This document shows positions 43,126 to 54,356 of a stretch of DNA of 64,000 nucleotides, piece by piece. The DNA is from Hirudinaria manillensis. Its lineage: Eukaryota > Annelida > Clitellata > Hirudinida > Hirudinidae. Every line of letters begins with the position of its first letter. Position 1 is the first letter of the stretch. The position numbers and the translations under genes are program-made. The notes beneath the pieces were generated by a model that saw only the letters and a program-made list of their open reading frames with translations, had not been told where the DNA came from and ran no database searches. The stretch is taken from positions 7,107,501-7,171,500 of the forward strand of contig CM067529.1 of NCBI GenBank assembly GCA_034509925.1, given 5' to 3'.

Positions 43126-44520
43126 TATTAATTAAACAAACTAGGAATTCAGCCCAATCATAACTAAAATCATTAAAACGCCAACACATTCCACCAAAGC
43201 TTTTCCGGTACTCGTTCATGGACTGTAATATCAGACAATCGTCTGTAAATATCAATTTATAATAGAAATATTTTAAACCTAAAATTTAATTAACTAGATA
43301 TTATTTACTTTTTTATTTTAAAATAACCTTCAAACAATTTTTTTAATTAAAATTATTTGTAATAATTAACCTGACTAGGGGAGAGCGGGCTAAATGCACC
43401 ATTGGATTTTAAGGAGAACAATAAAATTTTAATGTAAATTGAACTCACCCAAATTATAAAGAAATGATTGTCAAATCCAGCTCACTTTTTTCGAAAATAT
43501 TTTTACTTTATCCATGGCAGACGAGCTTTTCTGTATTCGGCGGAGAGAAGTAATTTTTTTGTTGCTATATACAAAACGAGATAGAATTAATAGGATGGTT
43601 GTATTCTGCCTCAAAAACCCTTTAATTCGATATTTTTTACGCTTCTAAGGCAAATTGCTGGCACAACAAATTAAGCATATATTCATGAAAATGTTTTACT
43701 TGAAAGTGATTTCCTTAACTATCATTTCTATTTTCATTTTTCAATTCTCATAACCCTAAGAATGAGATATTACAAAATTTTGTTGAATTAGTTCGAATAT
43801 TATAAAAATTAACAACTACATCATTAGTTTGTTGTTTATTACATACAAATCTAAAATAAATAGTTACAAGTTAAACAAGCAGTTTCGGTCTGTTTGCAAT
43901 CCACCCCAAGGGGCGGTGCATTTTACAAGGAGACCATTTTGTTTATCACCGTTGAACAACGGCAACTCTTTAATACTGGGCATTCTGAACGCCAATAGCA
44001 GTAATTTTTCATTACAGGATCAACGCATCAATGAAATGAGTTGTTATTCGATAGTCTCAAAAGCTGATCTCATTGATTCGAGAAAGTCTTTAAATTAGAG
44101 CATAGATATTTTGTGTTCAATCGATTAAAACTGAAATATTGGAGTAGATGATTTTCCATTGATGATGAGATAATCAAACTTATAAGAAAATCTATTCTTT
44201 ATTCGATATGGCATTTGGTACCAACAAACGATTCATCACCATGGACTTATAGCAGTAGCGATTCTATTAAATAATTTTGAGTATTCAGTATTCAGTTCTT
44301 GGGAGACAGTTATAACAGGGGAAAAGAGAAACTTATTTCCTGCATTTGATCTCCTCAAAGTACTGGGTCTTCAGTCCGACATTCCTCCTCAAAGACGAAC
44401 TTCTCATGGCTCATTCTCAGTCGTTCGTTACTTGTGGTTATTTATTTAAGCCATTTCTGAACCCACTTGCACTTGGAGCGGGCAATCGCCATTTAAAATT
44501 CACATAAATCTCTCTTATTC
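43126..44520. other. Upstream region of the CPEB pseudogene
   Basis: No intact gene. Short plus-strand stretches could be relic 5' exons of the CPEB-type gene: 43910-44016 (polar, Ser/Asn-rich) and 44341-44426 (reading LKVLGLQSDIPPQRRTSHGS). Neither can be tied to the RRM exons with consistent phase. Confidence 0.35.
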
Positions 44521-45201
44521 GCTTAAAGTTCTTCTCGGTGATGTTCCTTGGGACATAACAGAAGGTATCATGCTTAGAACCAAAAACAATTTCAAATTTT
44601 AAAAAGTAACGGTTTGTTTAGCGGGCTGCAAAGTTGCTTTCGTTCGTTTGGCTCCCTGAAGATCGAGTGGCCTGGTAAAGATGGAAAACATCCCAGATAT
44701 CCGACAAAAGGCAAAGAGTCGCCAGGTTTAATCTACGATATCTGTCTACGACTGCCGTTTTAGATCTAAATTGATAGATTGCAGTACACTGGCATATGTT
44801 TACATCTTGTTCGGGACCGAAAGATCTGTGCAAGCTCTATTGCAAGCTCGTACCCACGACTTTTTATCATTGGAGGAGAATATTACTTCAAGATATCAAG
44901 CAAGAAATGAGGTCCAAAGAGGCAAGATGCAGAATAATTATTTTATTATTTCTATAATAGTTTACTTTAGAAATATAATATGCATATTTAATATTATTGC
45001 CTTTGAACTTCATTTTAAATTCCTCATCACAAAGCCACTCTTGTTGGCATATCGTTCTTCTCGAATGAATAATTGATGAATTTCTCCTTTAATCCCTTTT
45101 AATGTCAAATTCAGCAAAAAAAACTTATTCCGCCCCTAAAACTCCTGTACTAGCAAGTGATGACAGCAGTATAAAGCAATATTGGTTGATACATTTTGTT
45201 A

Positions 45202-45336
45202 TGACTACAAAAATATCGAGAACTAAACGGTTTGTTAAAATCAACGCAACACGACACAGTACGAACGTAAACACACGCGACTCACAACCGGAAACACGGA
45301 CACGTCTGCTCGTCGAGGCACACAACCAAAAATACA
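45202..45336 (-). repeat. 3' LTR of the Gypsy element
   Basis: On the element strand it starts TGTATTTTTGG and ends AGTCA. A purine-rich tract (AGGGGGGAGGAG) lies a dozen bases inside it, as expected near a 3' LTR, although it is usually adjacent. Confidence 0.8.
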
Positions 45337-48300
45337 TACAATCCTACAACTCCTCCCCCCTAAACGTCTAGGTATTTCTTCCTCTGGGGATCCATCTCCA
45401 GCCTTCTCGGAGGTCGGCGGTTCCTTGTGGATCTTTTCTCGGGTGTTCAAGGTTGTTCTGGCGGAATGGCATGCTCCACTTCGCTCTCTGGGATTTCCTG
45501 TGTTTCCGATGTGTTCGTGTGTCCTGCGGTTTCCTGGGATGTCCCACTTAGTGACAGGAATGGCAACTCGAATGCTTCATACATCACCTGCAGTGAATCA
45601 TCTTGCGCACGCTTCCTGAGCTGGTTCGCATGGCGATGAAGCATTTTGCCGCTAGCCTCCACTAGGTAGACTTGACGTCCAAGTCTACGCTTGATCCATC
45701 CTTGTATCCACTTCGGGTGACTTGGGTCGCTTTAGTCTCTTACAAAGACTGCGTCTCCCTCGACGAACTCTCTCATTCGTCGGTGGACAGGTTTCCTTTC
45801 TTCCATCTCCTGATCAGCTCTTGGGAGATGTTTTATCGGTCTTTTGAGTTGGAGGTCACTCAGGGGAGTTCTCAACGGTCTCCGTAGGAGTTTCTCTGCC
45901 GGCGTATTCAAATCTGTCAAAGATGTACATGGCGTTGTCCGGTAAGTCAGTAGAAATTTCTGGAGCGCATCATCCATCACCTCCTCTCCCTGCAGCTTTT
46001 GTAGCGTACGCTTGAATGTATCCACAAAACGCTCCGCTTGCCCATTGCAATGAGGTTGGTATGGCGGTGACCTGATGTGTTGAATTCCATTCTTCTGACA
46101 GTACTCCTTGGAACTCCTTGGCCGCAAAATGTGTCCCATTGTCCGAAACTAGTATCTTTGGGTATCAGTGCTGAGCAAAAACTCTACCCAGTTCTTTGAT
46201 TGTAGCAGTGGATGTTGAAGTGATTTTCACAACTTCAGGCCACTTGGAGAAGGCGTCCACCACGATCAGGAACATCATTCCTTCAATGGGGCCGGAAAAG
46301 TCATTACGGATCCTCTCCCAAGCACAATCCGGTTTCAGTCATGGTATAAGTTCATTCCTGACAGGGATCTTTGCAGCCAACTGACATGAACTGCAAAGTC
46401 TCACTCTGTCTTCGATGTCCCTATCAATTCCTTGCCAGTAGACATGCATTCGAGCTAACATTTTCATTCTAGTTGTTCCTGGATGTCCCTCGTGCAGCAT
46501 CTTCAAAATTCGGCCTTGCAGGGCTGATGGAATCACGGCTCGTGTTCCCATGAAAAGTGCACCTTCGTAGACTGATAGGTCCTTAGAACGGCTGCGGAAG
46601 GCGTGCAGAGTCGATCCAGCCCGGAAACTAGGCCATCGACCCGTTCTTACACTTTCAACAATCAATTTTAACTCGGGGTCTTCCTCAGTCATTCTCTGAA
46701 TATCTTCCTTTGTGACTGGCAAGTGTCGGATGACATCACTCTGAACTGCCTTGACATCCTTTTCGATCTTCGCAATGTCTTCATCTTCTGGCAGCTTCTT
46801 TGTAGCGATGAGACGGGACAGCGCATCGGCTTGACCAAAGTGAGTGGATCGCCTACACTCAATGACAAAATCATACGCAAGCAAGACGAGTTCCCATCGT
46901 TGGAGCCGATTTGCTGAATGAGCTGATATACCAACCTTGGATCCGAAGATCGACAACTGTGGCTTATGATCAGTCAGCAACAGGAAGCTTCTGCGTTGAC
47001 TGCTTCTTCCCAAGCGAACGGAATCTTCCTCTGACGGCAAAAGGTCGGACGCATTCCCTGTCTAACAATCAACTGTGCTCGAGTCTTGCATTTACCCAAC
47101 TTCTCTTCGAAAACATCCGGGAATCGTTCAGCCAAACCCTTGGCAAGTTGTCTCCCTTCTTCTTCTGACTTCTGCTCAATCTTGTAGCAGATGGCATTGA
47201 AGGCCTTCTGTAGAGGTGGTAGTTGGTTCATCCACTCGATGCCTAAAAGTTGATCGACGCTTTCAGCCACATAGCAGCGACCGCGGCCTGAATATTCGCC
47301 GCATATGAATTCAACATCAAATTGGCCCAGGACCCCAATCGGCTGCTCCCAATGAAGTCGTCGTTTTTTCCAGAGATGGCGAAACCATGTGTCTCTGCTT
47401 ATGATCGTGACATCTGCACCGTAGTCTAATTGCATTCTAACCTTGGTTTCTCCGAAGCTAACTTCAGCGTACCTGCGATTGGTCCTGAGGTCTGTGTTGA
47501 TTTTTCTGACTCGACCTTTGAATTTTATTTCCTTTCTGTGGCAGTCCTTCTGTGGGCAATCCTTCTTGAAATGCGACGAGGATCCACAGATGAAGCATGC
47601 ACCCTTGGACGAATCTCGAGGATTCTCTTTAATGGGGAGAATATGTCGAGTCTTCTTCCTCTGGTGGCCTCTTTGTACTGCATTCACAGCCTGTGTACCG
47701 TCTACCATGTCGGCGTCAGACTGACAATGTTCTCACACTCATTTACCATGTCTTGTTGAGTGCATCCGCCCTGCTTCTCCAGCTTGGACAGCATTCTAGT
47801 TCTGATGTCGGCATACTTGGATCCAGTTAACGCAGTTATGTAGATCAGACATTTGAAATTTTCCACTGTTAGAGTGTCGATCCGAGCCATCGTCACCATT
47901 CTATTTATCATCGCACCCAGTTTACGGAACGTCATGATGCCGATATTCAAGCGCATGGCGTCGAATCTCCTCTTGAATACTGAAACTTTGTCTCCGAATA
48001 TGTCCTCCAAAGTTTCCTTCGTTTGCTCGTAGGACAAATCACTTGGAGACAGTGGCATGATGTGATCTGTAAAACTTCATTCAGCTTTGACACGAGTGCG
48101 CCTGTCTTGTCTGCATCCGACAACTGCATTGCGTGATTTCCTAGAACCGCTTCAAAACGTCCCATCCACTTGGAAAAGGGCGCCCCAGACTCAGGATCAT
48201 AACTGAATTGCGTTATCTGTCTCATGAGCTCCGGGAGTAGATCTGATTTACTGTCTGTCTTTATGGCTTCTTTATACTGAGGTTTCAGGGATTGGAGTAA

Positions 48301-48478
48301 TTGCAACAATGCATCTTTCCTTCGACGGTTCTCCTCGTCTCGGCGGAGATCTTCCTCACGACGGCGAGTTTCTTCTTTGCGACGTTCATCGTCGCGTCGT
48401 CGATTTTCTTCCATAAACATCGTCATCATGGTCAAAAATTTATCCTCAGTAGCCATCCTCGTCGCCAAATATACATTA

Positions 48479-48613
48479 TGACTCCAAAAATATCGAGAAC
48501 TAAACGGTTTATTAAAATCAACGCAACACGACACAGTACGAACGTAAACACACGTGACTCACAACCGGAAACACGGACACGTCTGCTCGTCGAGGCACAC
48601 AACCAAAAACACA
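48479..48613 (-). repeat. 5' LTR of the Gypsy element
   Basis: Matches the other LTR except for about four substitutions. Immediately inside, on the element strand, lies TTTGGCGACGAGGATGG, the position and general form of a primer binding site. Confidence 0.8.
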
Positions 48614-49407
48614 TTTGTCTGACCTTAACATGTTGTAGGTTCAAGTCCGTGGTTGTTAGAAATGACAAAATAACTACCACAAAAGAATCTCAATTGCAAC
48701 TTTTCTCGGCTCGCGATCCGAAGACATGGGTTACCTCGTGGGCAGACTGTCTCCGAGCCGGCCAATCCTATTTGCCACAAAGTAGTGGGTCTTCCAGTAG
48801 ATATTACGTGAAGAATCCATCCCAAAGACTCGAACCACAAAAAACAGTCTTTGTAGGAGCTCTTCATGGAATGTTGACCGCTGCAGGTTTGGCCCAAATT
48901 CTCAACGACCTCTTTGGAAACGTCATTTATGCTGGCATAGAAACCGATAAGCACAAATATCTCATAGGCGGGTAACCTAGAGAGCCAGTATTTATTAATA
49001 ATGTGTAACACGACCAAAATTTTATATGTTTAGGCACATGACGAGTCACCTTTAGTTCCAATAAATCTTACATAAAATCCGCAGCAGCAACTTTCATGGA
49101 GATCAAAATGGCAAAGTTTACTAAGAAGGTGAAAGCAAACATAATTTGTACATTATGAATAAGTTATAGTTCTTACCATCATTAGATTAAGATTGATCAT
49201 TCCTTAGAAGAATCGCAATTTGACATCTGTCAAAGTGAATAAGGAATATACTTCTGTCGTGAATTCAAGTGCTTTCTCTACTACTGTCGCTCTTGCTGGC
49301 AGACTTAACACTCTGCCGAAAACACCCGCTTTCACAAGCCTCGTGAGAAACAACAAATCCACTGGCGAGATCGGCCAGTCGAGCTAGATTCACCTGAGGA
49401 TTTTTAA

Positions 49408-52333
49408 TTGACTTTCGTTTTTATTTTTCGGAGGCATACTCATTTCGAGTGCATTTTAAAATGAATTCCCTCACTCTAAACATGAATTTGTGAACTTTTA
49501 GATCGACTTATCGAATAATTTTAGATACATTTTAAGAGCAATTAAGAGTACTGAAAGTCTCTCGTTAGACAAAGTTTTAAAAAGCTGCAAAATCATCTTC
49601 GTCCATTCAAGTCGATATTGTTTTACGTCCTGCTCCTGATTTTTACTTAAAGTTTGAGTCTGAAACTTTTAAAACAAAAATACTATTCTGTGAATTGCTA
49701 TTAATCGTGATTTAATCTGGAGCAATTTTTTGATATCTGACAGTGATGTGGTGCTGAAATTGTTCCGTGTGATATACCTTGTTATTCGGATATATGATGT
49801 TTTAAATTATTTCAATTGGATTGTCTAGATATATTTTATGGATAGAGAGCAATTTTTAATTTTTACATTTAAGCGCAACTAATTTATTTGTAGTTCCTAA
49901 CACATTGGCCTGATAAACTGAATAAAAATATGGCAAATAATTTAAGTGTCATTTGAGTTTGTGTGGAAGATTTCCATTACAGGAGATGACAGATGGAAAT
50001 ATCATTGGAGCGGTATATGTACTGGGGCTGTGGTCTTGTTGACCCTTCGATGAGTTAAACTTCGTGGTAGGATGTTGCCCTTTAACGTACCACTTTTGGT
50101 ATCGGTATCCGCTGCGAGGTTATATTTCAGTTCCAAGAAAGGAAACATGATCAAGGTGAATGCGAGAGGTACTATTGCGTAGTGTCGCCGTTTCCAAATC
50201 GCGGCACAACTGAAATCGAATTGCAGATTAGACGTCGGTAAATTCAATATTTTGGTCAAAAAAATTTGGTTCAAGCGATGTAGAATCACAGGTCAGGGTT
50301 CAATGGAGTCATTTCCATTCACGAATGATAGGGTTGGGGAAGGATAAGGATAATCTCTAAGGGGTTTGCATGGGTGGACAATGGGAACGAGGAAAAGTGA
50401 GGGGATCATTTTATGCATTCATAGATTACCGATGCCGATGTCCATATGTTTTGCATCCAAGGAACAGTAAAAAAAAGTAAAAAATAAAAATAAAAAAATA
50501 ATAATAATAATAATAAAGTGAAAAATAATTTAAATGCTTCCTCGAAGCAAGTATCGCTTGACGTAAAACAAAGCATATTTTATTATCAGAATGTTCATCT
50601 GTTTGTGATTGCTTCTTATCGAATTAAATGTCGCTGTTAAAATAGAATATAGTATAAATACGAATTATCGTTATTAGAAATTAAAAAATAAAGTACGATT
50701 TAATTATGATATTTGAAGGTAGAAATAATCTTATGTTTATTTAAGGAGACTTCATGTTTTTCAGATCATAAATACAAAATACGTATGGAATTTCGGGCGG
50801 CGCAAAACTTTAGAAAAAAATTGTTACTTGTACGTTGTCAACTTGTATGTACCACAATAGATTGTTTTGCACGTACTTATGAGGTAATAAAATTGAAACC
50901 ACAGTCGCTTGAAAGTTATCGCATGCCTCAGAGAATAAGCTCATCATGCTTTTTTAACCTTATATCTCATAGGGAAACATCAAAGCATTATTGATCCTTC
51001 TAGATCCTAATTAATGATTTGAAACCTATGACCAGGTATTTTTTTATTTGTTTTTATTTATTTTTTATTTTCATATTATTTGAAATACTCTCCAGATCCA
51101 AGCTGGATTTTTGGCATCTTACCAACGCTTGGTAAAGGAGAAACGCCTCATAAGAAGCTACAAATGAACTCGCGTGAGGAAATACTTCAATTAGTATGAA
51201 ACTGATAATTGGAATAGATTTTTTAAAAATTTTACTAAAGTTAGCCATGAAGTGGCTGCATTGAGATTACAGTAAACACACTCAAATCTCGCTACTACGC
51301 CGCTCTGCTACTATGCCACTTTTGCTCGACGACGGGTAGCATAGTAGCCATAGGAGACTTGACTGTATGTCTTAAATAGTGAAAATAAGTTTGTAAAAAT
51401 TTTAAACGAATTGGGCCATGCTGACCTCATGAGGCTTACTTTGAGGCAAATTTCGCTGCGTTGTTTAGGAGCAAGCCATGAACTTTACTTGAATTTCTTT
51501 CGGTCCTAAATTTAACAGAATCTCTAAATTAGATTAAATTCACTTTTCATGCTTTTCAACTGCATACAATTGCATTTTACGCGGACGCAAAAAGATATCT
51601 CTTCAAAATGCTACTTTGTTTATAGAAATGTTTCATTATAGGCACTTCAATGCATGTAATCCAAATTATAAAAGTTTTCAATTCCGATGACATTTACAAG
51701 GGACGCCATTTCAGCCTTTTCGGTTAGGCAAACCCCTTCTCGATAAGATTGCTTTTTTTTATTCCTAATACAAAGTTCAGGGGACCTTTTCCCTACCACC
51801 ACTCTTAAACGATGTCCCCAATATTCGCAGATTTTAGTCACATTTACATGTTTTGAGATCTTTGAGCTACTGCAAGCAAAATCTGGACATCTTGAGTGAG
51901 TACTTACAAATCAGGTAATTAAATAAGTAAGTTAATAGATTGTCAAAGTCCCGGCCATTGATCGTATGATCTCAAAATATTTATTATGATTGAGCGATGA
52001 TGTCATCAATAGCATGGGTTTACGATATAGCAAAGCATTAATAATATCTTTAAGGAAATAACGTTGGCAAAAGGTGATTGTATTTTGTGGAGAGAGAAGT
52101 ACGTGGAACATTTTCCAATATAATATATTCTAATTCACGTGGAATAATATTTAAGCCAGTGAAATGTTCGTCTGTAATGATGTATTTTTTGCATGATGCG
52201 TTTTGTACATACATTTTGACCCTTTGTTGAAAGATGGACATTTTGAAAGCAAGGCGAATCAGAATCGTTTTGGTTCCTCCCAAGTGCCAACAAATGAATA
52301 ATTAAATCTCTGGTCGAGCATTAATCTACTGAG
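49408..52333. other. Gene-poor stretch between the CPEB pseudogene and the next gene
   Basis: No confident gene. A minus-strand ORF ending at 50002 follows a good acceptor (TTCGATTTCAG at about 50214) and encodes a hydrophobic segment with WKRRHYAIVPLAFTL, but I could not find an in-phase first exon. A minus-strand ORF at 52050-52283 reads naturally but matches no family I recognise. An (AAT)n tract is near 50497-50515. Confidence 0.4.
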
Positions 52334-52935
52334 CTAGATAATACTGAAATTGTAAATCAAACCTTATCTCGAGATGTTCAAGATGTGAAATTCAATCTGA
52401 ATGAAGAGCCTACCGACAATTCAACAGAGTATGATGACGAAACTGATTACACCATTGAACAATTCATCTTCTATGACGAATTAACGAGAAAGCTTAAGGT
52501 ACTGAGTGCCATACATGCTGCATGTGTGAAGTGCCAAAAACCTCTCGGGGTTAGTTTTACATAGAAAATAAGTTGCCGCCAGAAAATAATGAATGTCTTT
52601 ATTTTCAGACCAAAGGTCATTCCATTGGTTGCGATAGCCATTATTTCAGAAACGCGGACTCCCCCATTTATGATTACTTCGACGATGCATTTACGAATCT
52701 TAATACGAAACGTCGCAGCATTCCTTGGATTATAGAGATCCTGATGAAGAACTGGTAATTAAACATTATTAGACGCAGAAGGTTTCGCCCGACGGCATCT
52801 ATTAGTCACTGATAACACCCATCGTCATTAAAAATGAAATTTAATTCTCGCTTCAAATTTTTTCCACTTTACAATCTAATCTCTCTCTCTCTGTGGGCAT
52901 TTCCGGGCCTTTGCAGGTTTTATATTATGAATTAA
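52334..52935 (+). CDS. Unrecognised spliced gene fragment with a CxxC pair (partial)
   Basis: Three exons join in frame: 52334-52549, 52609-52754 and 52917-52935 (stop TAA 52933-52935). The last acceptor follows a strong pyrimidine tract. The peptide is acidic at first, then reads FYDELTRKLKVLSAIH, CVKCQKPLG, TKGHSIGCDSHYF and ends IPWIIEILMKNW plus a few residues. Two cysteines in CxxC and a third downstream could bind metal. No family is recognised. The 5' end is undefined: the frame is closed by TAA just upstream of 52334, so a further exon is needed. A separate segment at about 53002-53055 (RLEHMADDFVRMLKGEE) may be an alternative 3' exon. Confidence 0.45.
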
Positions 52936-54356
52936 TCAACTGGATTCTTCAAATATGAGGTTATATTTTCTGTCCTTTCCTGTTTCTACCGAAGCGACTC
53001 GAACATATGGCCGATGATTTCGTCAGGATGCTGAAAGGTGAAGAAGTCGACGAAGTACGCATGTTTAAATTTTGTTAGAATTGGCCATTATTCATAGCTT
53101 TCGAATGATAAATTTTCGATTAAAACATATGTGAAATTCAATAATTTAATCTGATTTAACATTTATTTGTACAGTCGACCAAGGAAAGATTATATTATAC
53201 CATTTATAGTTAACCAACAGAAATTTTCAAAACTCTTTGATCGAGCTCTCAGCGAATTCAGACAAAAATTTAAAATAAAATTATATTAAATAGCAATCGT
53301 AAAAGTTGTGATGCAGTCATTCCGAGAAGGATTTTTGTCAAAATTTTAGTCTAAATGGACTTTAAATCGTACTGGTTCTCATAATGCTTATTATTATTAT
53401 TGTTGTTGTTGTGCCTATGTTTCTATATCACAGAGCCTGCCATTCTTCAAAAAGAAAAATAAGTTTTCTTTTAGATTCTACGATAACTTACTTCGAGAAA
53501 TTAAGTCAGTACCATGTTAATGTGGCCACTTCCTATCATCTGCACAATTTATTACTGCTATTTTGACGAATTTTATATTTTCCTATATAATGTTATTTTA
53601 GATTTATAACTTTTATTTACTAAATGAAGTAAGCATTAATTATAAAAAACCAATTTAAAGAATTTATGGAAATATCTTTGCCGCATAAAAGTCAGAAAAA
53701 AGATTTGATATTTATCCTTATTAAGAGTGTATGTGACTTCTCGTTCGCCTTTTCAAGAGCACCAAATCATACCGTGGAATTCAATGAATCGTCAAACGAC
53801 TCAACTTATGTTTAGTAATCTTTAACTCAAAGCAAAATAAAAATTTTCTTGAAAACATGCTGATCTCTGATGGCTCGAAGAAAGATAGAGTCTCATGCAA
53901 TGTTTTCTTTCTGAAACGGACGTAAATGATGATGATTTTGCATTTGTGAGTTATCAATGACGCGATATGATTTTGCCCAGTTTTTAATTCATCGTAATAA
54001 TCTTAATTATTTGATTTTACAATTTGAGGATGCGCCTACCTCTTTTAGATTCACCTCAGAGCTTTCAGGTGTGACGAAAGGTAAACAGCAGATGAATAGC
54101 GAAGGCTCTACACGACTACAACGAATGCTTAAATGATTTTGATTCTCAGCTCTTAAGCTATGAGAAGAATTTCATCGAATTAAAATTCTTCTGAAGTTCG
54201 TAGTTTGAAACGTATGAAGATTTCTCCGAACGAGAAAGTACGAGAAGTAGCAACTTAGCGTTTCGGTTGATGAAAATATAGTTCATAATCGTTCTGCAGA
54301 AGCTTTGACGAGATCGGAATAACAAGAAAAGCAGTCGTATCGCCAAATTTGTAGAA
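52936..54356. other. Intergenic, no supported gene
   Basis: Holds the orphan exon-like segment near 53002-53055 (open, followed by GT) and otherwise AT-rich sequence without coding signs. Confidence 0.4.

Larger units (their letters stand above)
45202..48613 (-). mobile_element. Defective Ty3/Gypsy-type LTR retrotransposon
   Basis: Two LTRs of 135 bp (45202-45336 and 48479-48613) differ at about four positions. Coding is on the minus strand. Gag starts at 48456 (MATEDKFL, then a long Glu/Arg-rich helix); it shifts frame near 48060 into the segment ending at 47702. The next frame (47708-46974) holds a CCHC zinc knuckle (CFICGSSSHFKKDC), a protease motif written LDYGADVTIIS instead of the usual D-S/T-G, and the first residues of reverse transcriptase. 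It then passes abruptly to RNase H (LLTDHKPQL) and the integrase HHCC zinc domain (46339-47040). The reverse-transcriptase core is missing. The integrase end lies at 45732-46139, with stops between. The element is dead. A possible TTGT target duplication is visible if the LTR boundary is shifted by two bases. Confidence 0.85.
44521..49407 (+). pseudogene. CPEB-type RNA-binding protein pseudogene, interrupted by a Gypsy element
   Basis: Recognisable pieces in order: RRM1 start (KVLLGDVPWDITE, ending at 44564), 44622-44725 ([19 protein letters not shown]), 44778-about 44935 (AYVYILFGTERSVQALLQA), 48798-48971 ([17 protein letters not shown], then [10 protein letters not shown] and DKHKY), 49034-49128 (RVTF to IKMAKFTKK) and 49214-49407 (a ZZ-like zinc segment, FCREFKCFLYYCRSCW). 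These match the two RRMs and C-terminal zinc region of CPEB1-type cytoplasmic polyadenylation factors. Lesions: phase does not join between the first two RRM1 exons or into 49034, and in the conserved frames there is TGA at 49039 and TAA at 49241 and 49307. Introns are retained, so it is not a processed copy. A 3.4-kb LTR element occupies the intron between 44.9 and 48.8 kb. Confidence 0.8.

Noticed and set aside
48600..48760. tRNA gene suggested by GGTTCAAGTCC near 48640
   Set aside because: A T-loop-like string alone; I could not fold acceptor, D and anticodon stems around it.
50002..50289. Small mitochondrial-type membrane protein gene on the minus strand
   Set aside because: A good acceptor and open frame exist, but no upstream exon joins in phase and no family is recognised.
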